Of a DNA stretch of 64,000 bases, positions 27,893 to 36,820 are shown piece by piece. The notes under the pieces were generated by a model. It searched no databases. It was given only the letters and a program-made list of their open reading frames with translations, and was not told the origin of the DNA. Made by a program: the position numbers and the translations under genes. The number at the start of each line of letters is the position of its first letter. Position 1 is the stretch's first letter. The DNA lies in contig NZ_WEIO01000006.1 of assembly GCF_009183655.1 (NCBI RefSeq), forward strand, positions 62,001 through 126,000. The letters are read 5' to 3'. The stretch is from Bacillus aerolatus (GTDB lineage: Bacteria > Bacillota > Bacilli > Bacillales > Domibacillaceae).

Positions 27893-29371
27893 TTATTGGC
27901 CTGATGCTTTTGGCCCGGGCTTATAGGACATAGCTAGCCGGTCAACGAGCTTCATGCTTGGCTCATTTAATCCGATTAATGAGACGGCTTTTCCGTTTTC
28001 ACGAAATTTCATCACAATCCGGTCAATTGCACCAACACCTGACTCGTCCCAAACGTGGGCATTTGAAAAATCAATAATGACGAAATGGACCTTTTCCGTA
28101 TAGTTAAAATCGGCAATAAAATCAGTGACTGAAGCGAAAAATATTTGGCCGTTTACTTCATAAATGGCTTTGTCGGCCGGATGGACACTTTGCTTTTTAA
28201 CGTGTACTTTCGATATTTTTACTACAAAGAAAATGGCACTGAGTAAAATACCCGACATAACGCCGATCGCCAAGTTGTGTGTAGCGATAACGATGGCCAC
28301 TGTTACAAGCATAACGATTGAATCAGTTAATGGATTTTTTTTCATTAGTTTAATAGATGCCCAATCAAATGTGCCAACAGATACCATGATCATCACCCCT
28401 ACAAGGACAGCCATCGGAATTTGAACGACTAAGTCACCAAGAACAATAATTAAAAACATGAGGACAGTCCCCGCGACGAAGGTCGACAGTCTGCCGCGGC
28501 CGCCGGATTTCACATTGATTACTGACTGGCCGATCATAGCACAGCCGGCCATTCCGCCAAACAAACCGGCAGCAATATTCGCCAAACCTTGCCCGCGGGC
28601 TTCCTGGTTTTTATTGCTTTCTGTATCTGTCATATCATCAACAATCGAAGCAGTCAGTAAAGATTCCAGCAAACCGACAATCGAAAGAGAAATGGCATAA
28701 GGAAAAATAATTTTCAATGTTTCGAAAGTAAACGGAACGTCAGGTATGAAAAAGGCTGGCAAGGCTTGTGAAATGTGACCTAAATCGCCAACAGTCCGCA
28801 AGTCAAAATTCGCATAAAGAGTCACACCTGTTAAAGCAATGATGGCAACGAGGGGTGACGGCACTGCTTTTGTAAAGCGCGGCAACAAATAAATAATAGC
28901 CAGCGATGCGGCTACAAATCCATAAGTAATTGCATTAATTCCAATAAAATGCGGAACTTGCGCCATGAAAATTAAGATGGCCAGCGCATTTACAAAACCA
29001 ACCATGACAGAACGCGGAATAAATTTCATAAACCGCCCAACATTTAAATAGCCTAAAATGATTTGAATGACCCCGGTTAATAGAGTAGCTGCAAGTAAAT
29101 ACTGCAAACCGTAGTCTTTTACGAGCGTCACCATCACGAGCGCCATCGCTCCTGTGGCAGCTGAGATCATTCCTGGCCGTCCCCCGGCAAAAGCAATAAC
29201 TACCGCAATACAAAAGGAGGCATATAAACCGACCATCGGATCCACGCCAGCAATGATGGAAAAGGCAATCGCTTCCGGTATAAGCGCTAGCGCCACGACA
29301 AGACCTGCGAGTATATCTCCGCGTACATTTCCAAACCATTCTTGTTTTAGTTGTGATAAAGACAAACTCAT
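27893..29371 (-). CDS. SulP family anion transporter with STAS domain
   Basis: 492 residues: about eleven to twelve membrane segments beginning [22 protein letters not shown], then a C-terminal STAS domain containing [20 protein letters not shown]. SulP proteins carry sulfate, bicarbonate or other anions; the substrate cannot be assigned. AGAGGTGAC precedes the ATG. It forms a unit with the downstream UspA gene. Confidence 0.9.
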   Translation of the reverse strand: MSLSLSQLKQEWFGNVRGDILAGLVVALALIPEAIAFSIIAGVDPMVGLYASFCIAVVIAFAGGRPGMISAATGAMALVMVTLVKDYGLQYLLAATLLTGVIQIILGYLNVGRFMKFIPRSVMVGFVNALAILIFMAQVPHFIGINAITYGFVAASLAIIYLLPRFTKAVPSPLVAIIALTGVTLYANFDLRTVGDLGHISQALPAFFIPDVPFTFETLKIIFPYAISLSIVGLLESLLTASIVDDMTDTESNKNQEARGQGLANIAAGLFGGMAGCAMIGQSVINVKSGGRGRLSTFVAGTVLMFLIIVLGDLVVQIPMAVLVGVMIMVSVGTFDWASIKLMKKNPLTDSIVMLVTVAIVIATHNLAIGVMSGILLSAIFFVVKISKVHVKKQSVHPADKAIYEVNGQIFFASVTDFIADFNYTEKVHFVIIDFSNAHVWDESGVGAIDRIVMKFRENGKAVSLIGLNEPSMKLVDRLAMSYKPGPKASGQ

Positions 29372-29587
29372 ACGTCACCTCTGTTAAAATATTTTGTTGA
29401 CTACTAACGCTCATAGCAGTCGGGGCCGTTTTTAACAGAAGCTATCATATCACATCTAAAACACTCAGGAAAGAAGGGTAAAAACGTATACAACCCATTG
29501 TATTCTCTATATTTCTCTTTTTTACTTTCTTTTTATCCTTTTTTCACATACGATTAGGAGCTTCTATATTTTTTGGTTGAATACTAA

Positions 29588-29612
29588 AAAGAGCAGCCTG
29601 AAGACTGCTCCA
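29588..29612 (-). terminator. Terminator after the DUF2935 gene
   Basis: On the minus strand GAGCAG, 8-base loop, CTGCTC, then TTTTT. Confidence 0.7.
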
Positions 29613-29615
29613 AAA

Positions 29616-30038
29616 TTAGGCAGACAACAAAGCCCGCGCAATACCGATGAAGTATTCTGATTCTCTGATAATGTGGTTTAACACCGCTATGGCGATCGGG
29701 TTGTCTTGTACCGCTTTGCTTTGTTCTTTGATCTGTCGGCAAAGTTCAATAAAATCCATGCTTTGCTTAAAGCAAAACTCTGTTAATTTCAGTACTTCCT
29801 GATGAAGCGCCGCGGGAATATAATTGCCTGAGCGGGATATTGATTCAATAAACTGAACAATTTTTTGATGGGTTTCCGCAAGCGAGTTTTCCCACTTTTT
29901 TAAAGCGTCCACATATTTCTGCTCTAAATTAGGCAGCAACTCTCTTATTACTACTGTATGTTCTTCTTCTTGATGTTTCCAAAATTCTGCTTCATCCAAT
30001 ATTCGGAGCGGCATTTGCGGCCCGTAGTAAAATTGCAT
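29616..30038 (-). CDS. DUF2935-like helical protein
   Basis: 140 residues, all-helical, with His and Glu pairs (FWKHQEEEH near residue 22 and NHIIRESEYF near 120) as in DUF2935, a hemerythrin- or ferritin-like bundle. Possibly metal binding; function not established. Monocistronic with terminator. Confidence 0.65.
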   Translation of the reverse strand: MQFYYGPQMPLRILDEAEFWKHQEEEHTVVIRELLPNLEQKYVDALKKWENSLAETHQKIVQFIESISRSGNYIPAALHQEVLKLTEFCFKQSMDFIELCRQIKEQSKAVQDNPIAIAVLNHIIRESEYFIGIARALLSA

Positions 30039-30141
30039 ACATTCCCCTCCCTGTCGGTCATATATAAAAACATATGAAAGGGGGACAAGTATTATGAGTT
30101 TTGTCAGGTAAGGTGTAAATCAAAAGTAAAAGTATAATGAG

Positions 30142-31473
30142 TTACTTCGCTCTTCTCGCCGCCTGCTGCAATGGATCCCATACACTATTAAATGGAGGCG
30201 AATAGCATAAATCTAAATCTTCCAGGTCTGCTATGGTCATTTCGTTAAAAATCGCAGTCGACAGTACGTCGATTCGCTTATCTGCTCCTTCAATTCCGAG
30301 AATCTGGCCGCCAAGGAGAAGGCCGTTGTCTTTCCGGTAAACAATTTTTAGATGGAGCGGCGCGGCATCCGGATAATACCCGGATTTGTTTTTCGTCGTC
30401 GTGTGCACGCAATCATAAGGCAGCTGCAATGTTTTTGCTTCTTTTTCAGAAAGACCTGTCGTAGCTATGGAGAGATCCATAAATTTTAACACCGAGGTGC
30501 CTGTTACTCCTTTAAAGGCTCGTCTGCTGCCGCTCATATTCATGCCGGCGATCCGTCCTTGTTTGTTAGCAGTTGTGCCGAGCGGTATGTAGGCCGGCTC
30601 CTTTTTGACGAGGTGGTAATGAGTAGCGCAATCCCCTGCCGCATACAAGTCAGGAATGAATGATTCTAAAAATTCATTGACGATTACCGCTCCATTCTTC
30701 AACATTTTTACGCCAGTATCCATTAAAAAGCCTGTATTAGGGCGGATGCCGACAGAGACGAGAATGAAGTCTGTTTTGTATTCATGTTTATCAGTTATTA
30801 CTTTTTCTGCTTTGTCTTTACCGATAATTTCGATCACATTTTCTTTTAAAATAAGCTCAATTCCTTGTTTTTCAGCTTCTTCGTGTATATACATAGCCAT
30901 TTCTTCATCGAGCATGCCGGCGACATGTTCACTCCGCTGAATAATGCGGACATGCCGGCCCGTTCGTTTGAAGTTTTCTGCTGCTTCCAGTCCAATATAG
31001 CCGCCTCCAATAATAGTGACATCTTTAACCTTTTCATCTAATGAAGCGAGTATGCGCTCTGCATCAGGAATGGTTTTTAACAAATGAACGTTTTCGGTAG
31101 TGGCGCCTTTCCAGCTCGGAACGTTAGGACTTGCTCCGGATGCGACTAGTAATCGGTCATAAGAAAAAGTAAAAGGTTCGTTCGTCAATGTATTCATTCC
31201 TGAAACGGTTTTCTTTTTGACATCCACTTGTTTGACTTCGCAATACACTTTGGCATCGATGTTGTATTTATGGCGAAACGTATCGACCGTGCGGGCAATT
31301 AAACGATCAGTGGACTCAATCACGCCGCCTACTACATATGGCAGTCCGCACTGGCCATAAGAATAAATGCCGCCTTTTTCTAACACGGTGACATCTGCTT
31401 GTTTATCCTTTCGGATGATCTGCATAGCCGCGCTCATGCCGGCAGCATCTCCGCCAATAATGACATATTTCAT
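30142..31473 (-). CDS. cdr: CoA-disulfide reductase / NAD(P)H oxidase family flavoprotein
   Basis: 443 residues of the pyridine-nucleotide disulfide oxidoreductase fold: N-terminal FAD motif YVIIGGDAAGMSAA, the single redox Cys42 in YGQCGLPYV (CoADR signature), the NAD motif TIIGGGYIGLEAAENF near residue 155, the second FAD motif DLYAAGDCA and a dimerisation domain. It keeps coenzyme A reduced, important in bacilli that use CoA thiols. Also typical of persulfide reductases, but no rhodanese domain is fused. Confident on family, moderate on substrate. Confidence 0.85.
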   Translation of the reverse strand: MKYVIIGGDAAGMSAAMQIIRKDKQADVTVLEKGGIYSYGQCGLPYVVGGVIESTDRLIARTVDTFRHKYNIDAKVYCEVKQVDVKKKTVSGMNTLTNEPFTFSYDRLLVASGASPNVPSWKGATTENVHLLKTIPDAERILASLDEKVKDVTIIGGGYIGLEAAENFKRTGRHVRIIQRSEHVAGMLDEEMAMYIHEEAEKQGIELILKENVIEIIGKDKAEKVITDKHEYKTDFILVSVGIRPNTGFLMDTGVKMLKNGAVIVNEFLESFIPDLYAAGDCATHYHLVKKEPAYIPLGTTANKQGRIAGMNMSGSRRAFKGVTGTSVLKFMDLSIATTGLSEKEAKTLQLPYDCVHTTTKNKSGYYPDAAPLHLKIVYRKDNGLLLGGQILGIEGADKRIDVLSTAIFNEMTIADLEDLDLCYSPPFNSVWDPLQQAARRAK

Positions 31474-31660
31474 TTACTTCTCCCCATTTCCGCTTTTGTG
31501 ACTCTTTTCTCATAGTTTATCCAGAAAGCCCATCACTAAACTTTTTGTACTCATATATAGAGAAAATACGTGATTTGAACTTGGATGATTCGACAGCAAG
31601 TTTTTTATCTTACCATTGTGGAATAGTAAAGGAGAAAAGCGAATAAAGGAGGAAATAATT

Positions 31661-32482
31661 TTGGAAAATAGCTTTATCCCCGCCACTTCCATCAATAGCG
31701 GCAAAGTAGTGGCCATCCAGCCCGATATTCACATGTATACTGTACAAATTGTCAATCTTTTCTTTGTCGGCAATAAAAGTGACTGGGTGCTCGTTGATGC
31801 AGGTATGCCCCGTTCTGCTGATAAAATTTTGGAGGAAACAGAAAAGCTTTTCGGAAAGGGAGCCAAACCAAAAGCCATCATTCTTACACATGGACATTTT
31901 GACCATGTAGGAGCACTGGAAGAACTTGTCCAGCGCTGGGATGTACCGGTTTATGCGCACGAAATGGAACTTCCTTATTTAACTGGAAAAAAAGATTATC
32001 CGCAGCCCGATGCGTCCGTTGAAGGCGGAATGGTCGCGAAAATGTCTCCTATGTTCCCGACAGAAGCCATTGATATCAGCAGCAAAGTGCAGGCGCTGCC
32101 GGCAGATGGAACGATTCCTCCAATGCCGGGATGGCGCTGGATTCATACACCGGGTCATTCACCGGGACATGTTGCTTTATTCCGGGATGCGGACCGTGTG
32201 CTGCTTGCCGGCGATGCGTTCGTGATGGTCAAGCAAGATGCGCTGTATAATGTTCTTACTCAGAAAAAAGAGTTTCAAGGACCTCCGCGCTATTTAACGA
32301 CCGACTGGAAAGCCGCTAAAGCTTCGGTCATTAAACTAGCTGAGTTACAGCCGGCAATCGCAGCAACAGGTCATGGAGAAGAAGCAAAAGGCGACGAATT
32401 AAAAGAGGGGCTTGCTCATTTACTTGCCCATTTTGAAGAGATAGCCGTTCCGGACTACGGACGCTACGTCGATGATAAATAA
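31661..32482 (+). CDS. MBL-fold metallo-hydrolase
   Basis: 273 residues. The THGHFDHVG zinc motif lies near residue 77, with further ligands in HTPGHSPGHVALF and ATGHGEEAKG. Glyoxalase-II-like fold; specific substrate unknown. I start at TTG 31661 because AAAGGAGGA is 7 bases upstream; an ATG 15 codons earlier lacks a ribosome site. Confidence 0.88.
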   Translation: MENSFIPATSINSGKVVAIQPDIHMYTVQIVNLFFVGNKSDWVLVDAGMPRSADKILEETEKLFGKGAKPKAIILTHGHFDHVGALEELVQRWDVPVYAHEMELPYLTGKKDYPQPDASVEGGMVAKMSPMFPTEAIDISSKVQALPADGTIPPMPGWRWIHTPGHSPGHVALFRDADRVLLAGDAFVMVKQDALYNVLTQKKEFQGPPRYLTTDWKAAKASVIKLAELQPAIAATGHGEEAKGDELKEGLAHLLAHFEEIAVPDYGRYVDDK

Positions 32483-32490
32483 ACAAGGCA

Positions 32491-32524
32491 CAGCAGGGCA
32501 GCTAATGGCTGTCCCTGCTGTTTA
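32491..32524 (+). terminator. Terminator after the MBL gene
   Basis: CAGCAGGG-CAGC stem with loop TAAT and a short T-tail. Confidence 0.65.
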
Positions 32525-32616
32525 TATAGATGCTTTCCTTACCTTGATATTTTCACTGAATAATTAACAGGCACCACCCACACACTAAGAAGACGACTTT
32601 TGAAAGGATGAAATCC

Positions 32617-32805
32617 ATGAGTAAAAAAGAAGAAAAAACACCAGCCGGAAAAACATTTCAGTTCGATCATTACGAGCAGTCGGGAGAAATTGAAAAAGGA
32701 CTGGCTGTCACTCACGAACAAGTGAGCGACTCATATACTGAAGGCACGATTGATGGTGAAATTGACGAGCTGGCTGCCGCTGTTAAGGATTTTCCAAAGC
32801 AATAA
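32617..32805 (+). CDS. yozQ: YozQ-like small protein (DUF4025)
   Basis: 62 residues, hydrophilic. The core GLAVTHEQVSDSYTEGTIDG is the DUF4025 signature. Function unknown. AAAGGATG lies 7-10 bases before the ATG at 32617; an earlier in-frame ATG at 32608 overlaps that ribosome site. Confidence 0.7.
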   Translation: MSKKEEKTPAGKTFQFDHYEQSGEIEKGLAVTHEQVSDSYTEGTIDGEIDELAAAVKDFPKQ

Positions 32806-32831
32806 AAAAGGCCGATCGGCCTTTTTTTTAT
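32801..32831. terminator. Palindromic terminator after yozQ
   Basis: AATAAAAAAGGCC and its exact complement around GATC centre; symmetrical, so usable in both directions. Confidence 0.85.
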
Positions 32832-32948
32832 TGCTTGAATAACACATCTTCATAACATGAGCAACTTAAAAGAGCTTCTCCCCTTTAAAAGACTCATCAA
32901 ATATGGACAAGCCCCCTATCGATGTGGGGAAGCATGAAAAACGCCAAG

Positions 32949-34049
32949 TCAACTAGTTTTAGATCCTATCTGCTTTCTTTTCCTTACGACAGCAACTACT
33001 AATAAAAACAGAGGAATAAAGACTTGTATGAAATTTGCATAAAAAGGGAGTGCTGTGTTTTGATAACGGCTAAATTCCATTGTGCTGGGCAGCGACCAAA
33101 AGCTAAATTGCACAATCAAAATTCCGATCGGCCATATAATGGGCCGGTAATCCGAAAGATTTAGCCACTGGGCGGTACCTAATGCAACCACATAGTAAAA
33201 TACGGAGATTTTGACAAACGCCCCGACAATCCAAATAGCCATGATGACGGCATCTAGGTTTTCGAAAAAGTCAGCATAGCTGATGTATCGGCTTGCGATC
33301 ATCAAAGGATACTCCTTAGAGGCTGTCGTTATACCGAGTACAAAAAGAACAATAAGATTCACTACCACTAACGTAATCATCACGACAAACACTGTGATCA
33401 TTCCGTATTTCATTCCTTTTTCCCTATCTGCTAAAAAAGGCAGAAAAAAAAGGATCAGAAAAATTTCCGTAAACCATGCACTTGGCATAATCGCCCCTTT
33501 GATCGGAGGCATCATTCCTCCTTCTAATATTGGGAGTATATTTCCAATTTCAAAATTAGGGCTTAACAAGGGGATTAAAAGGATGAGCGGCACGACAAAA
33601 ACAGGAAAAAACAATTGAGCGGCTCTTCCCAATACTTCTACCCCTCCGTACACAACAACAGCACAGAGGAGCACCATCGATGCGATGATGACAATAAGTG
33701 GGGTTTTGAACAAAAAAAAGGTGACAATAAATTCACCATAAGCCCGAGTAATCTGCCCGGTGCTTTGGATACAATAAACTAAGATGAAAAAACTGAGAAC
33801 TTTTCCGGGAATCCGTCCAATAATTTGTTCACTAAATTGAATCACCGTTTGACTCGGATAAAGTTTATGCAAGCGAACAGCTATATAAGCTGTCGCAAAC
33901 CCAGTAAGGGACGCCAAAATAGGCGACAGCCATAGATCTTGTTCAGCATATGCCGCTGTAATGCTTGGCACCGAAAGAATGGCGGTAGCGACAATCGCAG
34001 GATACATCATCATGGCCATCTGCAGGGATGAAATTTTGCCTTTCTCCAT
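32949..34049 (-). CDS. Spore germination permease GerB family, copy 1
   Basis: 366 residues, about ten membrane segments, amino acid-permease fold of germinant receptor B subunits (Spore_permease). Begins MEKGKISSLQMAMMMYPAI. The B subunit binds the germinant in the spore inner membrane. It is very similar to the adjacent copy 2 in sequence and length. Start at 34049 because AAGGAGAAAG lies just upstream. Last gene of the ger operon. Confidence 0.9.
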   Translation of the reverse strand: MEKGKISSLQMAMMMYPAIVATAILSVPSITAAYAEQDLWLSPILASLTGFATAYIAVRLHKLYPSQTVIQFSEQIIGRIPGKVLSFFILVYCIQSTGQITRAYGEFIVTFFLFKTPLIVIIASMVLLCAVVVYGGVEVLGRAAQLFFPVFVVPLILLIPLLSPNFEIGNILPILEGGMMPPIKGAIMPSAWFTEIFLILFFLPFLADREKGMKYGMITVFVVMITLVVVNLIVLFVLGITTASKEYPLMIASRYISYADFFENLDAVIMAIWIVGAFVKISVFYYVVALGTAQWLNLSDYRPIIWPIGILIVQFSFWSLPSTMEFSRYQNTALPFYANFIQVFIPLFLLVVAVVRKRKQIGSKTS

Positions 34050-34097
34050 TATCTTTCTCCTTCCCATGAACGTATTGAAACACCGCAATCACAACAG

Positions 34098-34148
34098 GTA
34101 TTTTTCTACGAATTATCCAACTGGCTTGAAAAGAATTTCCATCCTTTA
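34098..34148 (-). pseudogene. Remnant of a gerD 3' end between the two gerB genes
   Basis: On the minus strand it encodes MEILFKPVG, stop, FVEKY, matching the C-terminus of the small gerD product (IEALFRPFGKFMEK) but broken by a TAG/TAA. A similar but more decayed stretch lies at about 32868-32900 after gerB copy 1. It marks the edge of the tandem duplication. Confidence 0.6.
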
Positions 34149-34201
34149 AGAGACTCTTCTATGCAGGATATCGAATATGAAAAAGCATACAAAATGTCAA
34201 G

Positions 34202-35302
34202 TCAACTAGTTTTAGATCCTGTTTGCTTTCTTTTCCTTGCGACAGCAATCAACAGTAAAAACAGAGGGATCAGCGTTTGTGTCAATAGTCCCCAAAGAGG
34301 GAAGGCTTCGAAATCAAAACGCGCTAATGCCATTGTGCTCGGTAACGACCAAAAGCTAAATTGTACAATCAAAATTCCTATTGGCCATATAATGGGCCGA
34401 TAATCCGAAAGATTCAGCCACTGGGCAGTACCTAAAACAGTCACGTAGTAAAATAGAGAGGCTTTGACAAATGCCCCGATAATCCAAACAGCCATGACAA
34501 TAGACTCCAAATTTTCGAAAAAATCAGCATAGCTGATGTATCGGCTGACATTCATCAAAGGATAGTTCTGTGAAGCCGTCGTTATACCAAGTACGAAAAA
34601 AACAACAAGATTCACCACCACTAACGTCATCATTGCGACAACAACCGTTATCATCCCATATTTCATTCCTTTTCTCCTATCTGATAAAAAAGGAAAAAGA
34701 AAAATGATAAGAAAAAATTCCGCGAACCACCCGCTTAGTACGATCGCTCCCTTGATCGGAGGCATGATTCCCCTCTCTAATATCGGGAGTATATTTCCAA
34801 TTTCAAAATCAGGGATCAATAAGAGGATTAAAAGGATAATCGGTATGACAAAAACAGGAAAAAATAATTGGGCGACTCTTCCCACTACTTCTAAACCCCC
34901 ATGCACGGCAAATGCACAGAGAAGTGTCATTGATACGATGATCGCACTAATAGGAGTTTTAAACAGAAAAGAGCCGACAATAAATTCACTGTATGCTCTG
35001 ATCATATGTCCTGTAGTCTGAATATAAAAAAACAAGAATAAAAAACCGAGAACTTTTCCCGCAAACTGGCCCAGGATCTGTTCACTGAATTGGATCACTG
35101 TTTGCTCCGGATAAAGTTTGTGGAGTTTATAAGCTATATACACCGTCACAAATCCGATAAGGGAAGCCAAAATAGGTGACAGCCATAAATCTTGTTTAGC
35201 ATATGTCGCCGTGATGCCTGGAACCGAAAGGATAGCGGTAGCCACAATTGTGGGATACATCAACATGGCCATCTGAAGGGATGAAATTTTGCCTTTCTCC
35301 AT
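34202..35302 (-). CDS. Spore germination permease GerB family, copy 2
   Basis: 366 residues, identical in length to copy 1 and aligned without gaps over the first helices (MEKGKISSLQMAMLMYP). Differences are spread through the transmembrane part, so ligand range may differ. Both copies keep an AAGGAGAAAGATA ribosome site. Located between gerD and copy 1; all run in one minus-strand operon. Confidence 0.9.
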   Translation of the reverse strand: MEKGKISSLQMAMLMYPTIVATAILSVPGITATYAKQDLWLSPILASLIGFVTVYIAYKLHKLYPEQTVIQFSEQILGQFAGKVLGFLFLFFYIQTTGHMIRAYSEFIVGSFLFKTPISAIIVSMTLLCAFAVHGGLEVVGRVAQLFFPVFVIPIILLILLLIPDFEIGNILPILERGIMPPIKGAIVLSGWFAEFFLIIFLFPFLSDRRKGMKYGMITVVVAMMTLVVVNLVVFFVLGITTASQNYPLMNVSRYISYADFFENLESIVMAVWIIGAFVKASLFYYVTVLGTAQWLNLSDYRPIIWPIGILIVQFSFWSLPSTMALARFDFEAFPLWGLLTQTLIPLFLLLIAVARKRKQTGSKTS

Positions 35303-35361
35303 TATCTTTCTCCTTCCCGTGAAATGTATCGAAAAACGAAATCACGCCGCAATTACGGCAG

Positions 35362-35583
35362 TTACTTTTCCATAAACTTTCCAAACGGTCTGAAAAGAGC
35401 TTCAATCCATGCAGTGGGCCCTCCCATATGTTGGAGATCGAACATAGACAGTCCCCAACCGATAAGAAGCAGCACACCAAATGCCCATTTGTCTTTTTTG
35501 GGGGCTTGCTTCATTTTTGGCCATTGAAATAAAATGATTACGATAATAATGACAGCAGTAGCAAAAAAAGCCCCCCACCTCAC
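35362..35583 (-). CDS. GerD-type small germinant receptor subunit
   Basis: 73 residues from a GTG 7 bases after the gerC stop with GGTG ribosome site; two membrane helices (AFFATAVIIIVIILF and FGVLLLIGWGLSMF) as in D subunits that tune GerA-type receptors. A longer form from ATG 35625 would overlap gerC. Ends ALFRPFGKFMEK. Part of the A-C-D-B-B operon. Confidence 0.7.
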   Translation of the reverse strand: MRWGAFFATAVIIIVIILFQWPKMKQAPKKDKWAFGVLLLIGWGLSMFDLQHMGGPTAWIEALFRPFGKFMEK

Positions 35584-35590
35584 TTTTCTT

Positions 35591-36772
35591 TCACCTTTTC
35601 TCTTCCCTTCTTCTCTCCGATTCATTGATATTGCCCTGTCTTTGAATATTGGCATCAACGTAGATGTTCACTTTCACCTCTGGAAACACTTCCTCCCAAC
35701 GATGTTCGGCTTGCTTCCACTGTTCCGGGTATTTCCGATGAAATTCTTTGGCAAAATCTACAATATCCGCTTTCAGCTTATGCTGCACTTGTCCGATCGT
35801 CGACTCGATATACTTTTTGATATCCTCTTCATACACTTTTTCTATCATTTTTAGTGATTTTGGATTGTTAAGATCCAAATTCGTACCGTTTTGTATGACA
35901 CTTCCCTCTGTTTGTACCTTCACAACCATTTTCCATTTTTCACCTTGTATTTGTGGAATGAGATCGAGGTGGACCGATATCGGGTTTAAAGATATGCCTC
36001 CCTTTGTATCTTTCGGTTTTACGGTAACGGTGTAGTCTTTTACTTCATTCTTCAGCCATAGTAGTCCTCTTGTTTTCCGCTGGGAAATCTGGCCAATCAT
36101 TTGATCGTTTTTAAACACAGCTGTTGCAAAATTTTTTACAAACTGGTAGGATACCTCTTCACTTTTTTCGGTTACAATTTTCAAGTATGGAAGAGCAGCC
36201 GCTTGGGCTTCGCTAGCTAGCATCTCACCCAAATCTTGCAATGTGACTTTCATCCCAACACCTAACTTCGCTTGCTCTCGGATGGCTTCCGATACATCGC
36301 GTTCTAAAAGAGTTTGTAATTCAAGGAGACGTTTTGCTTTTCCTTCACTGACAAATACATCTGCTCTCTCCCTTGGCTGTGGATGGCGGAGCAGGAAATC
36401 GACATGATCTTGTATTCCTTCCTTGGCCGCCTTTTCGCCAAATATAAATACTTTACATTGTCCCCAAAAGACTTTTCGGGGCAATTCGCTTTGAACCATT
36501 GACAGAGCTTCTGCCACATTGACTCCTTTCTGAGATATTACCAAGGTAGTCTTTCCTGTGCCTCCTCCTTCACTTCCCCCTCCTTGACCGCCTCCTCCCC
36601 CTAATGATTTAGGAACAAAAACTTGTACGGAGAGTTCAACTTGATTGTCCCCCTTTTTGTCAATCGCTGCTGCGGTGACAATGGCTAAATCATTAACTTC
36701 CTGTCGGTCCCAGCAGCCGCTTAACAAAAGAAGTAATCCGCTCAAGGAGAGCAAAAAAAGGATTCTTTTCAT
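35591..36772 (-). CDS. Germinant receptor lipoprotein GerC family
   Basis: 393 residues with a lipoprotein signal (lipobox LSGC, acylated Cys20) and the Ger(x)C three-domain outer-leaflet fold. WDRQEVNDLAIVTAAAID is the family N-terminal motif. A glycine-rich loop (GGGGGQGGGSEGGG) near residue 65 is unusual. Start at 36772: AAGGGAAG precedes. It anchors at the spore inner membrane with A and B subunits. Confidence 0.9.
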   Translation of the reverse strand: MKRILFLLSLSGLLLLLSGCWDRQEVNDLAIVTAAAIDKKGDNQVELSVQVFVPKSLGGGGGQGGGSEGGGTGKTTLVISQKGVNVAEALSMVQSELPRKVFWGQCKVFIFGEKAAKEGIQDHVDFLLRHPQPRERADVFVSEGKAKRLLELQTLLERDVSEAIREQAKLGVGMKVTLQDLGEMLASEAQAAALPYLKIVTEKSEEVSYQFVKNFATAVFKNDQMIGQISQRKTRGLLWLKNEVKDYTVTVKPKDTKGGISLNPISVHLDLIPQIQGEKWKMVVKVQTEGSVIQNGTNLDLNNPKSLKMIEKVYEEDIKKYIESTIGQVQHKLKADIVDFAKEFHRKYPEQWKQAEHRWEEVFPEVKVNIYVDANIQRQGNINESERRREEKR

Positions 36773-36820
36773 AAAATGACTTCCCTTTCTTTTCACCAGC
36801 ATACTTGTTCGCCTCTTCCG

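Noticed and set aside
30656-31037. Frames inside cdr on both strands
   Set aside because: Entirely inside a conserved gene with no ribosome sites; shadows.
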